From Anaerolineaceae bacterium (GTDB lineage: Bacteria > Chloroflexota > Anaerolineae > Aggregatilineales > Phototrophicaceae), in assembly GCA_026708325.1 (NCBI GenBank), contig JAPOVC010000003.1:62001-126000 (forward strand): a stretch of 64,000 nt of DNA. Reading direction: 5' to 3'. Shown one piece after another: positions 53,278 through 61,532 of the stretch (position 1 is the first letter of the stretch; the number at the start of each line of letters is the position of its first letter). Made by a program: the position numbers and the translations under genes. The notes under the pieces were generated by a model, which did not search any database, was not told where the DNA came from, and saw only the letters and a program-made list of their open reading frames with translations.

Positions 53278-54083
53278 CAGCGCGCGCAAAAGTGCGTGCC
53301 GCGCTGGGCGACCACCGTCTTTTCGACCGGAGCGCCGCAGCGCGGACAGGGCTGCCCCGCGCGGCCGTACACGCGAAAGTGACTCTGCGAGTCGCCGCGT
53401 GAGCCATCCGGCTTGCGATACCAGTTGATGCTGGCACCCTCGTGTGCAATTCCGGCGCGCAGGGCCGCACGCAGGGCGCGATGCAGCGCCGTTGCCTCGG
53501 CCTGGTCGAGGCTGTTGGCCGGCCGCAGGGGATGGATGCGGGCGCGATGGAGCGCTTCGTCGGCATAGATGTTGCCGACGCCGGCGAGGAAAGCCTGGTC
53601 GAGCAGCAGTGGCTTGATGGCCCGGCTGCGCTCCTCCAGACGCCCGCGCAGCCAGCGTGAAGTGAATTGCCGCGACAGGGGTTCCGGCCCCAGCGCGCCG
53701 GTGACCGTGGCGGGGTCCGGTGTCAGCCAGACGCGGCCGAACTTGCGCGCATCCGAAAAGCGTAGCTGCCGCCCGCCATCCAGCTGCAAACGGAAGTGCA
53801 CCCAGCGATCGGCGTCGAAGCGGGCCTCGTCGGCCGCGACGTAGAGCCGGCCGGTCATGCGCAGGTGCACGATGAGCGTTTCTGTGTCCAGCGTGCAGAG
53901 CAGATACTTGCCGCGGCGCACGATGGATTGAAAGACCTGTCCGTCGATTCGGGCGGCGAATTCCTCCTGCTCCGGGCTGTGCATGACCCGCGGCCAGTCG
54001 CTCCACAGGCCGGTGACGCGGCGGCCCGTCAATGGCTCGCGCAGGCCGCGTGCGACCATCTCGACTTCAGGCAATTCCGGCAT
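53262..54083 (-). CDS. mutM: Formamidopyrimidine-DNA glycosylase
   Basis: A 273-residue Fpg/MutM, which removes 8-oxoguanine and ring-opened purines. It starts [13 protein letters not shown] (catalytic Pro after Met removal, and Glu), with the catalytic Lys in RRGKYLL. The helix-two-turn-helix is in [13 protein letters not shown] and the zinc finger [24 protein letters not shown] is complete. It is divergent from dnaE. Confidence 0.95.
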   Translation of the reverse strand: [273 protein letters not shown]

Positions 54084-54165
54084 GCAGCGCCTCCGCCAGC
54101 CAGGTTTCGTCGACTCTGCCGGAAAGGCAGGTGAGGGTCAAGCGACGCGGGCAGGGGGACTCTGA

Positions 54166-54174
54166 TGGTATACT
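54166..54174 (+). promoter_or_regulatory. Extended -10 promoter for dnaE
   Basis: TGG TATACT (54169-54174), 30 bases before the ATG at 54204. No clear -35. Confidence 0.5.
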
Positions 54175-54203
54175 CGCGCGCGACTCGCGCATCCGGGAGA
54201 TTC

Positions 54204-57200
54204 ATGGCCGGCAAGGACTTTGTGCACCTTCACGTCCACAGTCAGTTTTCGCTGCTGGACGGGCTGGGTCGCATCGACGATCTGGTGGCGCGCGCCGCTG
54301 AACTGGGCATGGGCTCGCTGGCGATCAGCGATCACGGCGCGATGTTCGGCGCGATTGATTTCTACCGCGCCTGCAGGGCCAAAGGCATTCATCCGGTTAT
54401 CGGCATGGAAGCCTACGTGGCGCCGCGAGGCATGCGCGATCGCGACCCGGCGCTGGACCGCAAGGCCGCGCATTTGCTGCTGCTGGCGCGCGACGACCAG
54501 GGCTACCGCAATCTGCTGCAAATCGCCTCCGCCGCCCAGCTGGAGGGCTTCTATTACAACCCCCGCATCGATCGCGATTTTCTGACGGGGCATGCCGGAG
54601 GCCTGATCGCCACCACGGGCTGTCTCGCTGGTGAAATCCCTTCGCTGCTGATGGAGGGTCAGGAGGACGCTGCCCGCGACCTCATCGGCTGGCATCAGGA
54701 CGTCTTTGGCCGCGAGAACTTCTTCCTGGAATTGCAGCATCACGACATTCCGGAATTGCGTCAGGTCAATCGTTGGCTGGTGGAGAATCGCGTGGGGCTC
54801 GGCGCGCCGCTGCTGGCCACCAACGACGTGCACTACGTGATGGAGGGCGATCACGACTCGCACGACACCCTGCTGTGTATCCAGACGGGGTCGCAAAAGG
54901 CGCAACAAAATCGTATGCGAATGTCCGACCCCAGCTATCACCTGGCGTCACCGCAGGAAATGTGGGACGCCTTCGGTGAGATCAACAATGGCGAGGCGTT
55001 GAAAAACACGCTGCTGGTCGCGGAAATGTGTCAGCTGGACCTGGACATGAAGGGCTACCAGCTCCCCGCCTTTCCGGTGCCCCCCGGCCATGACGCGCAG
55101 AGCTGGCTGCGACATCTCTGTGAAAAGGGACTGCGCTGGCGCCTTGGCGAGCGGGCGACAGACGACCCCCGTCTGCGGGCGCGGCTGGACCATGAACTGG
55201 GCCTGATCCATGACATGGGCTTCGACACCTATTTCCTTATCGTGTGGGATCTCTGCGAGTTCGCGCGTGAGGCCGACATCTGGTGGAACGTGCGCGGTTC
55301 CGGCACCGGCAGCCTGGCGGCCTGGTGTCTGGGCATCACGGAAATCGACCCGATTCGCGACGGCCTGATCTTTGAACGTTTCCTGAATCCCGGCCGCATC
55401 AGCATGCCGGACATCGACCTGGACTATCCGGACGACCGCCGCGCGGAAATGATCAGCTATGCGGCGCGCAAGTACGGCGAGGACAAGGTCGCCGCCATCA
55501 TCACCTTCGGCACCCTGGGGCCGCGGGCGGCGGTGAGGGACGTGGGCCGCGCGCTGGAGATTCCGCTGGAGCGCGTCAACCAGATCGCGCGGCTGATTCC
55601 CCAGGAGCCCCGTCCCAAACCCCTGCCGGAGTATGTGGAGGCCACGCCCGAACTCAAGGACCTGGCGAGCCGCGACGAGGAGGTCCAGCGCATTCTGGCC
55701 ACCGCGGAGTCGCTGCAGGGCATCAGCCGCCACGTGTCGACGCACGCCGCCGGCATCATCATCGGCGACCGGCCGCTGGTGGAGACCATTCCCCTGCACC
55801 GGCCCACGCGCGGCAGCGACAGCGCCGACATTCGCGCGGTCACCCAGTTCACGATGGAGACCTGCGAATCGATCGGCCTCCTGAAAATCGATTTTCTGGG
55901 CCTGTCCACGCTGACCATTTTGCGCCGCGCCTGCGATCTGATCCTTCAGCATCAGGGCATCGCCTACACCATGGAAAACATCCCTTTCCGCCACGAGATG
56001 GTCGAAGGGGATGCCGAGGCCGAAAGGATGCTGGACGAGACCTTCGCCCTGCTGGGGCGGGGGGAGACGGTCGGCATGTTCCAGGTCGAGAGCGAAGGCA
56101 TGCAGCTCATGCTGCGCGACATGCGGCCGCGGCGTTTCGAGAACATCGTCGCCGGCATCGCGCTCTACCGGCCCGGGCCGATGGACTACATCGCCACCTA
56201 CAACCGACGCCTGCGCGGGGAAGAGGACATCACCTACCACCATGAGTCGCTGAAGCCCATTCTTGAGGAGACCAGCGGCATCATCGTTTATCAGGAACAG
56301 ATCATGGAGATCGCCTCGCAGCTTTTCGGCTACGAACTGGCGGAGAGCGACACGATGCGCAAGGCCGTCTCCTACAAGCGTGAGGAAGACCTCGTGAAGC
56401 ACCGCGAGATTTTCCTGCAGCGCGGGCCGCAGCACGGCATCGACGAAGGGGTGGCCGGCAAGATTTTTGACGACATCGCCTTTTTCGCCAACTATGGCTT
56501 CAACAAGGCCCATGCGACGGACTACGCCGTCATCACCCTGCAGACGGCCTTCCTCAAGTGCCACTACCCCGAAGAATACATGTGCGCCCTGTTGAGCGTG
56601 CATCGGGATGATGCCAACCGCATCGCCGGCTACATGGAAGAATGCCGCCGCCTGGGGATCCCGGTCCTGCCACCGGACGTCAATCACAGCCGTCTGGACT
56701 TCGACATCCAGGCCGACGCAAGCGGTCGACGCGGCATTCGCTTCGGCCTGGCCGCCATCCGCGGGGCCGGCGCCGGCTCACTGCAGCAGGTCATCGACTC
56801 GCGGGAGCGGGACGGCCGGTTCAACGACCTTGAGGACTTCTGCAAACGGGTGGACCTGCGCCAGACGGGTCGTCGCTCGCTGGAAAGCCTGGCCACGGTG
56901 GGCGCCCTGCGCGATTTCGGCGAGCGGGGTCGATTGCTGGCCGCCAGCGAACGCCTGCTGGGCTTCAGCGCCCGCTGGCATCGCGACCGTGAAGTGGGCC
57001 AGGCGAACCTGTTTGGCGAGCAGGCCGGGATGTCCGACGAGATGCTGGGCAATCTGCCGGAACACAGCGTCCTCAGCGAACGTGAACTGCTGGAACAGGA
57101 AAGGGAGCTGCTGGGGATTTACCTCAGCGGACGCCCTGTGGACCGCTTTCGCAAGGCCCTGCAGCAGGCCGGCACGCGCGACATCGGCGAACTTGTGGCG

Positions 57201-58100
57201 GCGGGCTACGGGCTCCACGACCGTCCGGTCATCGTGGCCGGGGAAGTCGTCGGCGTTCGCACCCTGCTCACAAAGCGCGGCGAGCGGATGTGCATCGCGC
57301 AACTGGAGGACTGGCGCGAGTCGGCGGCGACGATCGACGTGACGATTTTCCCGCGCACCTGGAAGCAATGTGAGGGACTGGTGGGGCAGGGACGCGTGAT
57401 ACACGTGCGCGGCAAGCTGGACAGTTCGCGCGCCGCGCCGCAGGTCATCGCGGACGAGGTCAAGGACAACTTCACGGTGCTGGAGATTCAGGACGAGGAC
57501 CTGGCTGCGCCTCTGGAAACGCCGCCCCCGGCGCCCGATGACTACGCCCCTCCGCCGGTCAATGACTTCGCTCCGCCTCCTGAAACGGACGCCGACTTCG
57601 CGCCACCCCCTGAAAGTGCCCCTTCAGCCAGCGATGAGTTCGCGCCGCCGGACGAGGGCATGGAGGCGAAGGCCGAAGCATCGCTCTCGCCTGCGGATGA
57701 AGCGGTGGCGCAGAAAGCTGAAGCGGAAATTCCGGCCCCGGCGCAGCAGGGCGAAGCAGAAACTGAACAGGACCCTGACGATGGCGCTGCCCCTGACCTC
57801 GCACCTGCGGATGCCCCGGAGGCCGGCACCACCCGCCTGCTGACCGTGCGCCTTTCACGCAGCGATGATGCGCGGCGCGATCAAAGGCGCCTGGAGCGCA
57901 TCGTCAATACCATTTGCTCATGGCCAGGCGAGGACAGTTTCTGCGTCGTCGTGGAATCGGCCGGGCAACCCCTGCGACTGGAATTCGAGACTCGTGTCGG
58001 CGTTTGCGAAGAGATGATGGACGCCCTGCGTGAAATCGTGGGAGCGGGTGACCTGGGCCTGGAGAAGAAAGAGTCGGCGGCGGCTGGCCGGCAAGACTAA
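54204..58100 (+). CDS. dnaE: DNA polymerase III alpha subunit with proline-rich insert
   Basis: A 1298-residue replicative polymerase of the DnaE1 type. The PHP domain begins FVHLHVHSQFSLLDG; the catalytic palm has PDIDLDYPDDRR (about residues 400-410); FFANYGFNKAHATDYAVITLQTA, the helix-hairpin-helix region and an OB fold (about 1000-1090) follow. Between OB fold and C-terminal domain lies a low-complexity insert (about 1095-1205) with repeats of the type DFAPPPE and long Ala/Glu stretches. The C-terminal 90 residues resemble the tau-binding region. CGGGAGA precedes the ATG. Confidence 0.94.
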   Translation: MAGKDFVHLHVHSQFSLLDGLGRIDDLVARAAELGMGSLAISDHGAMFGAIDFYRACRAKGIHPVIGMEAYVAPRGMRDRDPALDRKAAHLLLLARDDQGYRNLLQIASAAQLEGFYYNPRIDRDFLTGHAGGLIATTGCLAGEIPSLLMEGQEDAARDLIGWHQDVFGRENFFLELQHHDIPELRQVNRWLVENRVGLGAPLLATNDVHYVMEGDHDSHDTLLCIQTGSQKAQQNRMRMSDPSYHLASPQEMWDAFGEINNGEALKNTLLVAEMCQLDLDMKGYQLPAFPVPPGHDAQSWLRHLCEKGLRWRLGERATDDPRLRARLDHELGLIHDMGFDTYFLIVWDLCEFAREADIWWNVRGSGTGSLAAWCLGITEIDPIRDGLIFERFLNPGRISMPDIDLDYPDDRRAEMISYAARKYGEDKVAAIITFGTLGPRAAVRDVGRALEIPLERVNQIARLIPQEPRPKPLPEYVEATPELKDLASRDEEVQRILATAESLQGISRHVSTHAAGIIIGDRPLVETIPLHRPTRGSDSADIRAVTQFTMETCESIGLLKIDFLGLSTLTILRRACDLILQHQGIAYTMENIPFRHEMVEGDAEAERMLDETFALLGRGETVGMFQVESEGMQLMLRDMRPRRFENIVAGIALYRPGPMDYIATYNRRLRGEEDITYHHESLKPILEETSGIIVYQEQIMEIASQLFGYELAESDTMRKAVSYKREEDLVKHREIFLQRGPQHGIDEGVAGKIFDDIAFFANYGFNKAHATDYAVITLQTAFLKCHYPEEYMCALLSVHRDDANRIAGYMEECRRLGIPVLPPDVNHSRLDFDIQADASGRRGIRFGLAAIRGAGAGSLQQVIDSRERDGRFNDLEDFCKRVDLRQTGRRSLESLATVGALRDFGERGRLLAASERLLGFSARWHRDREVGQANLFGEQAGMSDEMLGNLPEHSVLSERELLEQERELLGIYLSGRPVDRFRKALQQAGTRDIGELVAAGYGLHDRPVIVAGEVVGVRTLLTKRGERMCIAQLEDWRESAATIDVTIFPRTWKQCEGLVGQGRVIHVRGKLDSSRAAPQVIADEVKDNFTVLEIQDEDLAAPLETPPPAPDDYAPPPVNDFAPPPETDADFAPPPESAPSASDEFAPPDEGMEAKAEASLSPADEAVAQKAEAEIPAPAQQGEAETEQDPDDGAAPDLAPADAPEAGTTRLLTVRLSRSDDARRDQRRLERIVNTICSWPGEDSFCVVVESAGQPLRLEFETRVGVCEEMMDALREIVGAGDLGLEKKESAAAGRQD

Positions 58101-58144
58101 GGCAGGGTTCGGCGAATTCTCACTGCAAAAGGGGACAAAGGGCA

Positions 58145-59113
58145 ATGAAGCGCATCGCGGTGATGACCAGCGGCGGCGATGCCCCTGGCATGAATGCAGC
58201 CATTCGCGCCGTGGTGCGTACCGCCCTTGAGTTCGGCATCGAGGTGCTGGGCGTGCGCCAGGCCTTTGGCGGCTGTCTCAACGGCGACTTTCAACCCCTG
58301 GACAGCGCGGCCGTCAACGGCATCCTGCAGCGGGGCGGCACGGTCTTGCAGACCGCCCGCGATGAGGAATTTCGTACGCTGGCCGGGCAGAGGAAAGCCC
58401 TGCGCCGTCTGAATGAGGCGGGCATTGAAGGCATGGTGGTGATCGGTGGCGGCGGCAGCATGGCGGGCGCCATGGCCCTGCACGACCTGGGTTTCAGGGT
58501 TGTGGGCGTACCCGGCAGCATCGACAACGACATCTGGGGCACGGACATGAGCATCGGAGTCGACACGGCGCTCAACACCATCATCGACGCGCTGGACCGC
58601 ATCCGGGACACGGCGACTTCCCATCAGCGCGCCTTTCTCGTCGAGGTCATGGGTCGCAACAGTGGCTATCTGGCGCTGATGAGCAGCATTCTGGGCGGCG
58701 CGGAAATCGTGGTCACGCCCGAGCGCGAGATCACCATGGAGGAGATCGCCGACTCGCTGATCGATTCCTACACGCGCGGCAAGTCGCACGCCATCGCCGT
58801 CATCGCGGAAGGCGCGTCCGTTTCCACCACCAGACTGGCCGAATACCTCGAGTCACATCCGCATGTGGGCTTCGAGATCCGCCTGTCGATCCTGGGACAC
58901 ATGCAGCGGGGCGGGCGCCCCTCCGCCTTTGACCGACGCCTGGCATCCATCCTGGGCATGCGCGCCCTGGAAGCCCTGCGCGACGGACAGGGCGGCGTGA
59001 TGCTGGGCATGCAGGGCCGCGAGATCTGTCAGGTCCCGCTGGGCGAGGTCATCGTCAACGAGCGCCACATGAGCGACTGGTACTATGACCTGGCGCACGT
59101 CCTTTCGCGCTAG
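58145..59113 (+). CDS. pfkA: 6-phosphofructokinase
   Basis: A 322-residue PFK phosphorylating fructose 6-phosphate. SGGDAPGMNAAIRAVVR is the N-terminal loop; PGSIDNDIWGTD holds the catalytic Asp and, lacking the Lys of PPi-dependent enzymes, favours ATP as donor; EVMGRNSGYLAL and GHMQRGGRPSAFDR are conserved. The usual GGDGS reads GGGGS, losing an Asp that contacts the metal-nucleotide in E. coli PFK. It follows dnaE by 44 bases. Confidence 0.9.
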   Translation: MKRIAVMTSGGDAPGMNAAIRAVVRTALEFGIEVLGVRQAFGGCLNGDFQPLDSAAVNGILQRGGTVLQTARDEEFRTLAGQRKALRRLNEAGIEGMVVIGGGGSMAGAMALHDLGFRVVGVPGSIDNDIWGTDMSIGVDTALNTIIDALDRIRDTATSHQRAFLVEVMGRNSGYLALMSSILGGAEIVVTPEREITMEEIADSLIDSYTRGKSHAIAVIAEGASVSTTRLAEYLESHPHVGFEIRLSILGHMQRGGRPSAFDRRLASILGMRALEALRDGQGGVMLGMQGREICQVPLGEVIVNERHMSDWYYDLAHVLSR

Positions 59114-59157
59114 TAAGCGGGTCCATTTTACCCGCGCTCGCAATTGCACGAAGAGAT

Positions 59158-59643
59158 TTAGAGCCGCGCGCGGCTGATGGCCGCCACGCGCGCCCCGGTC
59201 AGCTGGATGAGCGCCGTCGTGGCCAGGCGCAGTTGCTGACCGCGTTCGCCGGCGCTGAGGAGCAATTCCTCATGTTCGCGCGCAGCCTCATCCAGCCAGA
59301 CCTGCCAGCGGCGGTGAGACAGGGCCAGGGCGCTGATGCCGCCAATCTGCATTCCGGTCAGTTGTTCGGCCCGCTCGCGCGCGGCGAGACGCAGCTTGCG
59401 TTGGCCGCTCAGCGCAGCCAGGCGCTTCAGGTCCAGAGCGCGGTCGGCGGCGATCAGGGCCAGTAAGGGTTTGCCGCCGCCGGCGGGTTCCAGCACCAGG
59501 GTCTTGTAGACCACGCTTGCCGGTACCTTCAGTAGTTCGGCGACCACTTCGGCATCGTGGAAGCGGCTGGCGTCGTAGCTCAGGGCGGTGAAGGGGATGC
59601 GGCGTTGTTGCAGGAGGCGAGTGGCGTTGAGTCGTTTGGCCAC
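59158..59643 (-). CDS. YbaK/EbsC-type aminoacyl-tRNA deacylase
   Basis: A 161-residue YbaK-domain protein, a family that removes misattached amino acids from tRNA, typically Cys from tRNA-Pro. SYDASRFHDAEVVAELLKVPASVVYKTLVL is the domain start with the likely catalytic Lys; LKRLAALSGQRKLRLA and LTGMQIGGISALAL follow. It is relevant because ProS in this window lacks an editing domain. It lies eight bases after the SDR gene on the same strand. Confidence 0.85.
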   Translation of the reverse strand: MAKRLNATRLLQQRRIPFTALSYDASRFHDAEVVAELLKVPASVVYKTLVLEPAGGGKPLLALIAADRALDLKRLAALSGQRKLRLAARERAEQLTGMQIGGISALALSHRRWQVWLDEAAREHEELLLSAGERGQQLRLATTALIQLTGARVAAISRARL

Positions 59644-59650
59644 GGGCAGC

Positions 59651-60439
59651 CTAACGGTACTGGCGCCGCGCCATGCGGCCCAGGAGATCCGGCGCCAGGC
59701 GTCCGGCCAGCAGGATCAGGCGGTTGAAGAGGCGCAGGGTGACGGATCGCCGCGGCCGGTCGATGACGCGCATGACTCCCCTGGCGACTTCTTCTGCCGA
59801 CATGACCGGCAGGCTGCTGCCCGCCTCGCGGGCACCGGCACCGAGGCGACGCGAGTCGAATTCCGTGGCCGTGCGCCCGACCAGCATGTCCGTCACCAGA
59901 ATGCCCTCGTCCTCCAGTTCAAGACGCAGGGAATGCGCCATGCTGCTGAGGAAGGCCTTGCTGGCGGCATAGGCGGCGCTGTAGGGTACGACCAGCGGGG
60001 CAGCCAGCGACGAAATGGTGATGATGTGTCCGCCACCGCTCTCGCGCATGGCGGGCACGGCGGCGCGAATGCTGTGCAGGACACCGTCGACGTTGGTGCG
60101 TAACAGACTTTCCAGCGCGGCCCACTCTGCGCCAACCAGGTCGCCCCGCAAACCCACGCCGGCATTGGCAACCAGAATGTCAAGGCGGCCAAAGCGGGCG
60201 ACACCCTCCTTAACAGCCCGCGCGACATCCTCCCGCTGCGTCACGTCGCCGGCGATGGTCAGCACATCGCCCTGGAACTCGCGGGCGTCTTCTTCAAGTT
60301 GCGCCAGTCGTTCCGAATTACGCGCCATGCCGATGACGTGAATGCCGGCGCCCAGCAGGGTGAGGGTCGTGGCGCGACCGATGCCGCTGGAGGCGCCGGT
60401 CACCAGAGCAACCCGATTTTCAACGCTGCCCGCACTCAT
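59651..60439 (-). CDS. Short-chain dehydrogenase/reductase
   Basis: A 262-residue classical SDR. The cofactor loop is LVTGASSGIGRATTL; NAGVGLRGD, the catalytic Ser in ISSLAAPLV and the YAASK Tyr/Lys are present. Met-Ala-Arg-Asn after the second strand suggests NADP. The C-terminal region is longer and more basic/hydrophobic than in many SDRs, hinting at membrane association. The substrate is unknown. It is divergent from the CHAD gene. Confidence 0.85.
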   Translation of the reverse strand: MSAGSVENRVALVTGASSGIGRATTLTLLGAGIHVIGMARNSERLAQLEEDAREFQGDVLTIAGDVTQREDVARAVKEGVARFGRLDILVANAGVGLRGDLVGAEWAALESLLRTNVDGVLHSIRAAVPAMRESGGGHIITISSLAAPLVVPYSAAYAASKAFLSSMAHSLRLELEDEGILVTDMLVGRTATEFDSRRLGAGAREAGSSLPVMSAEEVARGVMRVIDRPRRSVTLRLFNRLILLAGRLAPDLLGRMARRQYR

Positions 60440-60530
60440 GGCATCCCTTCAGGGTTCTGTCGGCCATGGCCGACCACCGTACACGGCGCAGTATAGCGTG
60501 ACCCCGCGCCCCGACATGGTCAGGAAGGGC

Positions 60531-60536
60531 TATACT
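60531..60536 (+). promoter_or_regulatory. Likely -10 box of the CHAD gene
   Basis: TATACT followed by GGG, 18 bases before the GTG at 60555. No -35 seen; its position is the reason to prefer the downstream start. Confidence 0.35.
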
Positions 60537-60554
60537 GGGAACAGGACTGGCAGA

Positions 60555-61532
60555 GTGTGGAACCACAGGGTCTTGATCGGCGGCCAGGAACTGCGCAAGG
60601 AACTGGAAGGGCGGCTGACGGCCGGCGTCAGAGAGCTGCGAAGCGAGGACCCGGTAACGGAGGCGGGCCGGGTGGTATTGCTGGTGGAGTTTCGCAACGT
60701 GCTGGCGCGCGAGGAGGGCAGCCGCAGCGGCACGGACATCGAAGACCTGCACCAGTTGCGGGTCGCCATGCGCAAGTCACGCAGCATCATGCGCCTGCTG
60801 CGTCCCTGGTACCGCGGGCGGGTCATTCGACGACACAACGAGGCCATGCGCAGCGTCATGCGCGCATCGGGCCCGGTGCGCGACCTGGACGTGCTGCGCG
60901 AGGACCTGCTGGCCCTCGACCGGGACGATGCAGCGGAATTGCAACAAAGTCTGGAAGCACTGGACCGGCAAAGGACGGGCTTGCGCGGCAAGCTGCTGTT
61001 TGCGCTCTACAGCGAGTCTTGGGAACAGTTCCTAATCGAATATACGGACTTCCTGGTCTCTCCTGGCGCAGGAACCGCAAGGAGCAGGCCCGGCAGAATC
61101 GTCGCCCGGCAGCTGCGTCATGTCCTGCCGCTGCTGGTGCAGCAGCGCTTGACGCGTGTGCTCGCCTATGGCCCCCACCTCGCGGATGCCGACAGCGCAC
61201 GGCTGCACGCCCTGCGCATTCAGTGCAAGCGCCTGCGCTATGCCCTTTCGACCTTCGACGCCCTGCTGGGGCCGGAGGCAAGGGAATACATCCGGGAACT
61301 CAAACGAATGCAGGACCACCTGGGGCGACTGAACGACATCAACGTCGCCAGGGGGCTCTTGCCGCGCCTGATGCCAGGGCTGGATTTCGCGGCCTGTGAA
61401 TTCCTCTACGCGTATCGACGGGACCTGGAAGATGAACGCGCTCACTTGCGGGAGACCTTTCCGGCCGCCTGGGAACGCTTCACCAGCCGGGAATGTCGTC
61501 AGTTGCTGGCCGAGGCCCTGCTGCAGCTGTGA
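60555..61532 (+). CDS. CHAD domain protein (polyphosphate-binding)
   Basis: A helical CHAD-domain protein of about 325 residues. Conserved basic/histidine helices are DLHQLRVAMRKSRSIMRLLRPW, GPVRDLDVLRED, LHALRIQCKRLRYALSTF and MQDHLGRLNDINVA. CHAD domains bind inorganic polyphosphate and often sit near polyphosphate genes; none is seen here. The start is uncertain: a TATACT at 60531-60536 suggests initiation after it, favouring GTG 60555 over ATG 60516. The 3' end overlaps the glycosyltransferase gene by 53 bases. Confidence 0.82.
   Translation: MWNHRVLIGGQELRKELEGRLTAGVRELRSEDPVTEAGRVVLLVEFRNVLAREEGSRSGTDIEDLHQLRVAMRKSRSIMRLLRPWYRGRVIRRHNEAMRSVMRASGPVRDLDVLREDLLALDRDDAAELQQSLEALDRQRTGLRGKLLFALYSESWEQFLIEYTDFLVSPGAGTARSRPGRIVARQLRHVLPLLVQQRLTRVLAYGPHLADADSARLHALRIQCKRLRYALSTFDALLGPEAREYIRELKRMQDHLGRLNDINVARGLLPRLMPGLDFAACEFLYAYRRDLEDERAHLRETFPAAWERFTSRECRQLLAEALLQL

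Noticed and set aside
59117..59135. GCGGGT/ACCCGC hairpin between pfkA and the YbaK-like gene as a bidirectional terminator
   Set aside because: The stem is six bases and no T run follows on either strand.
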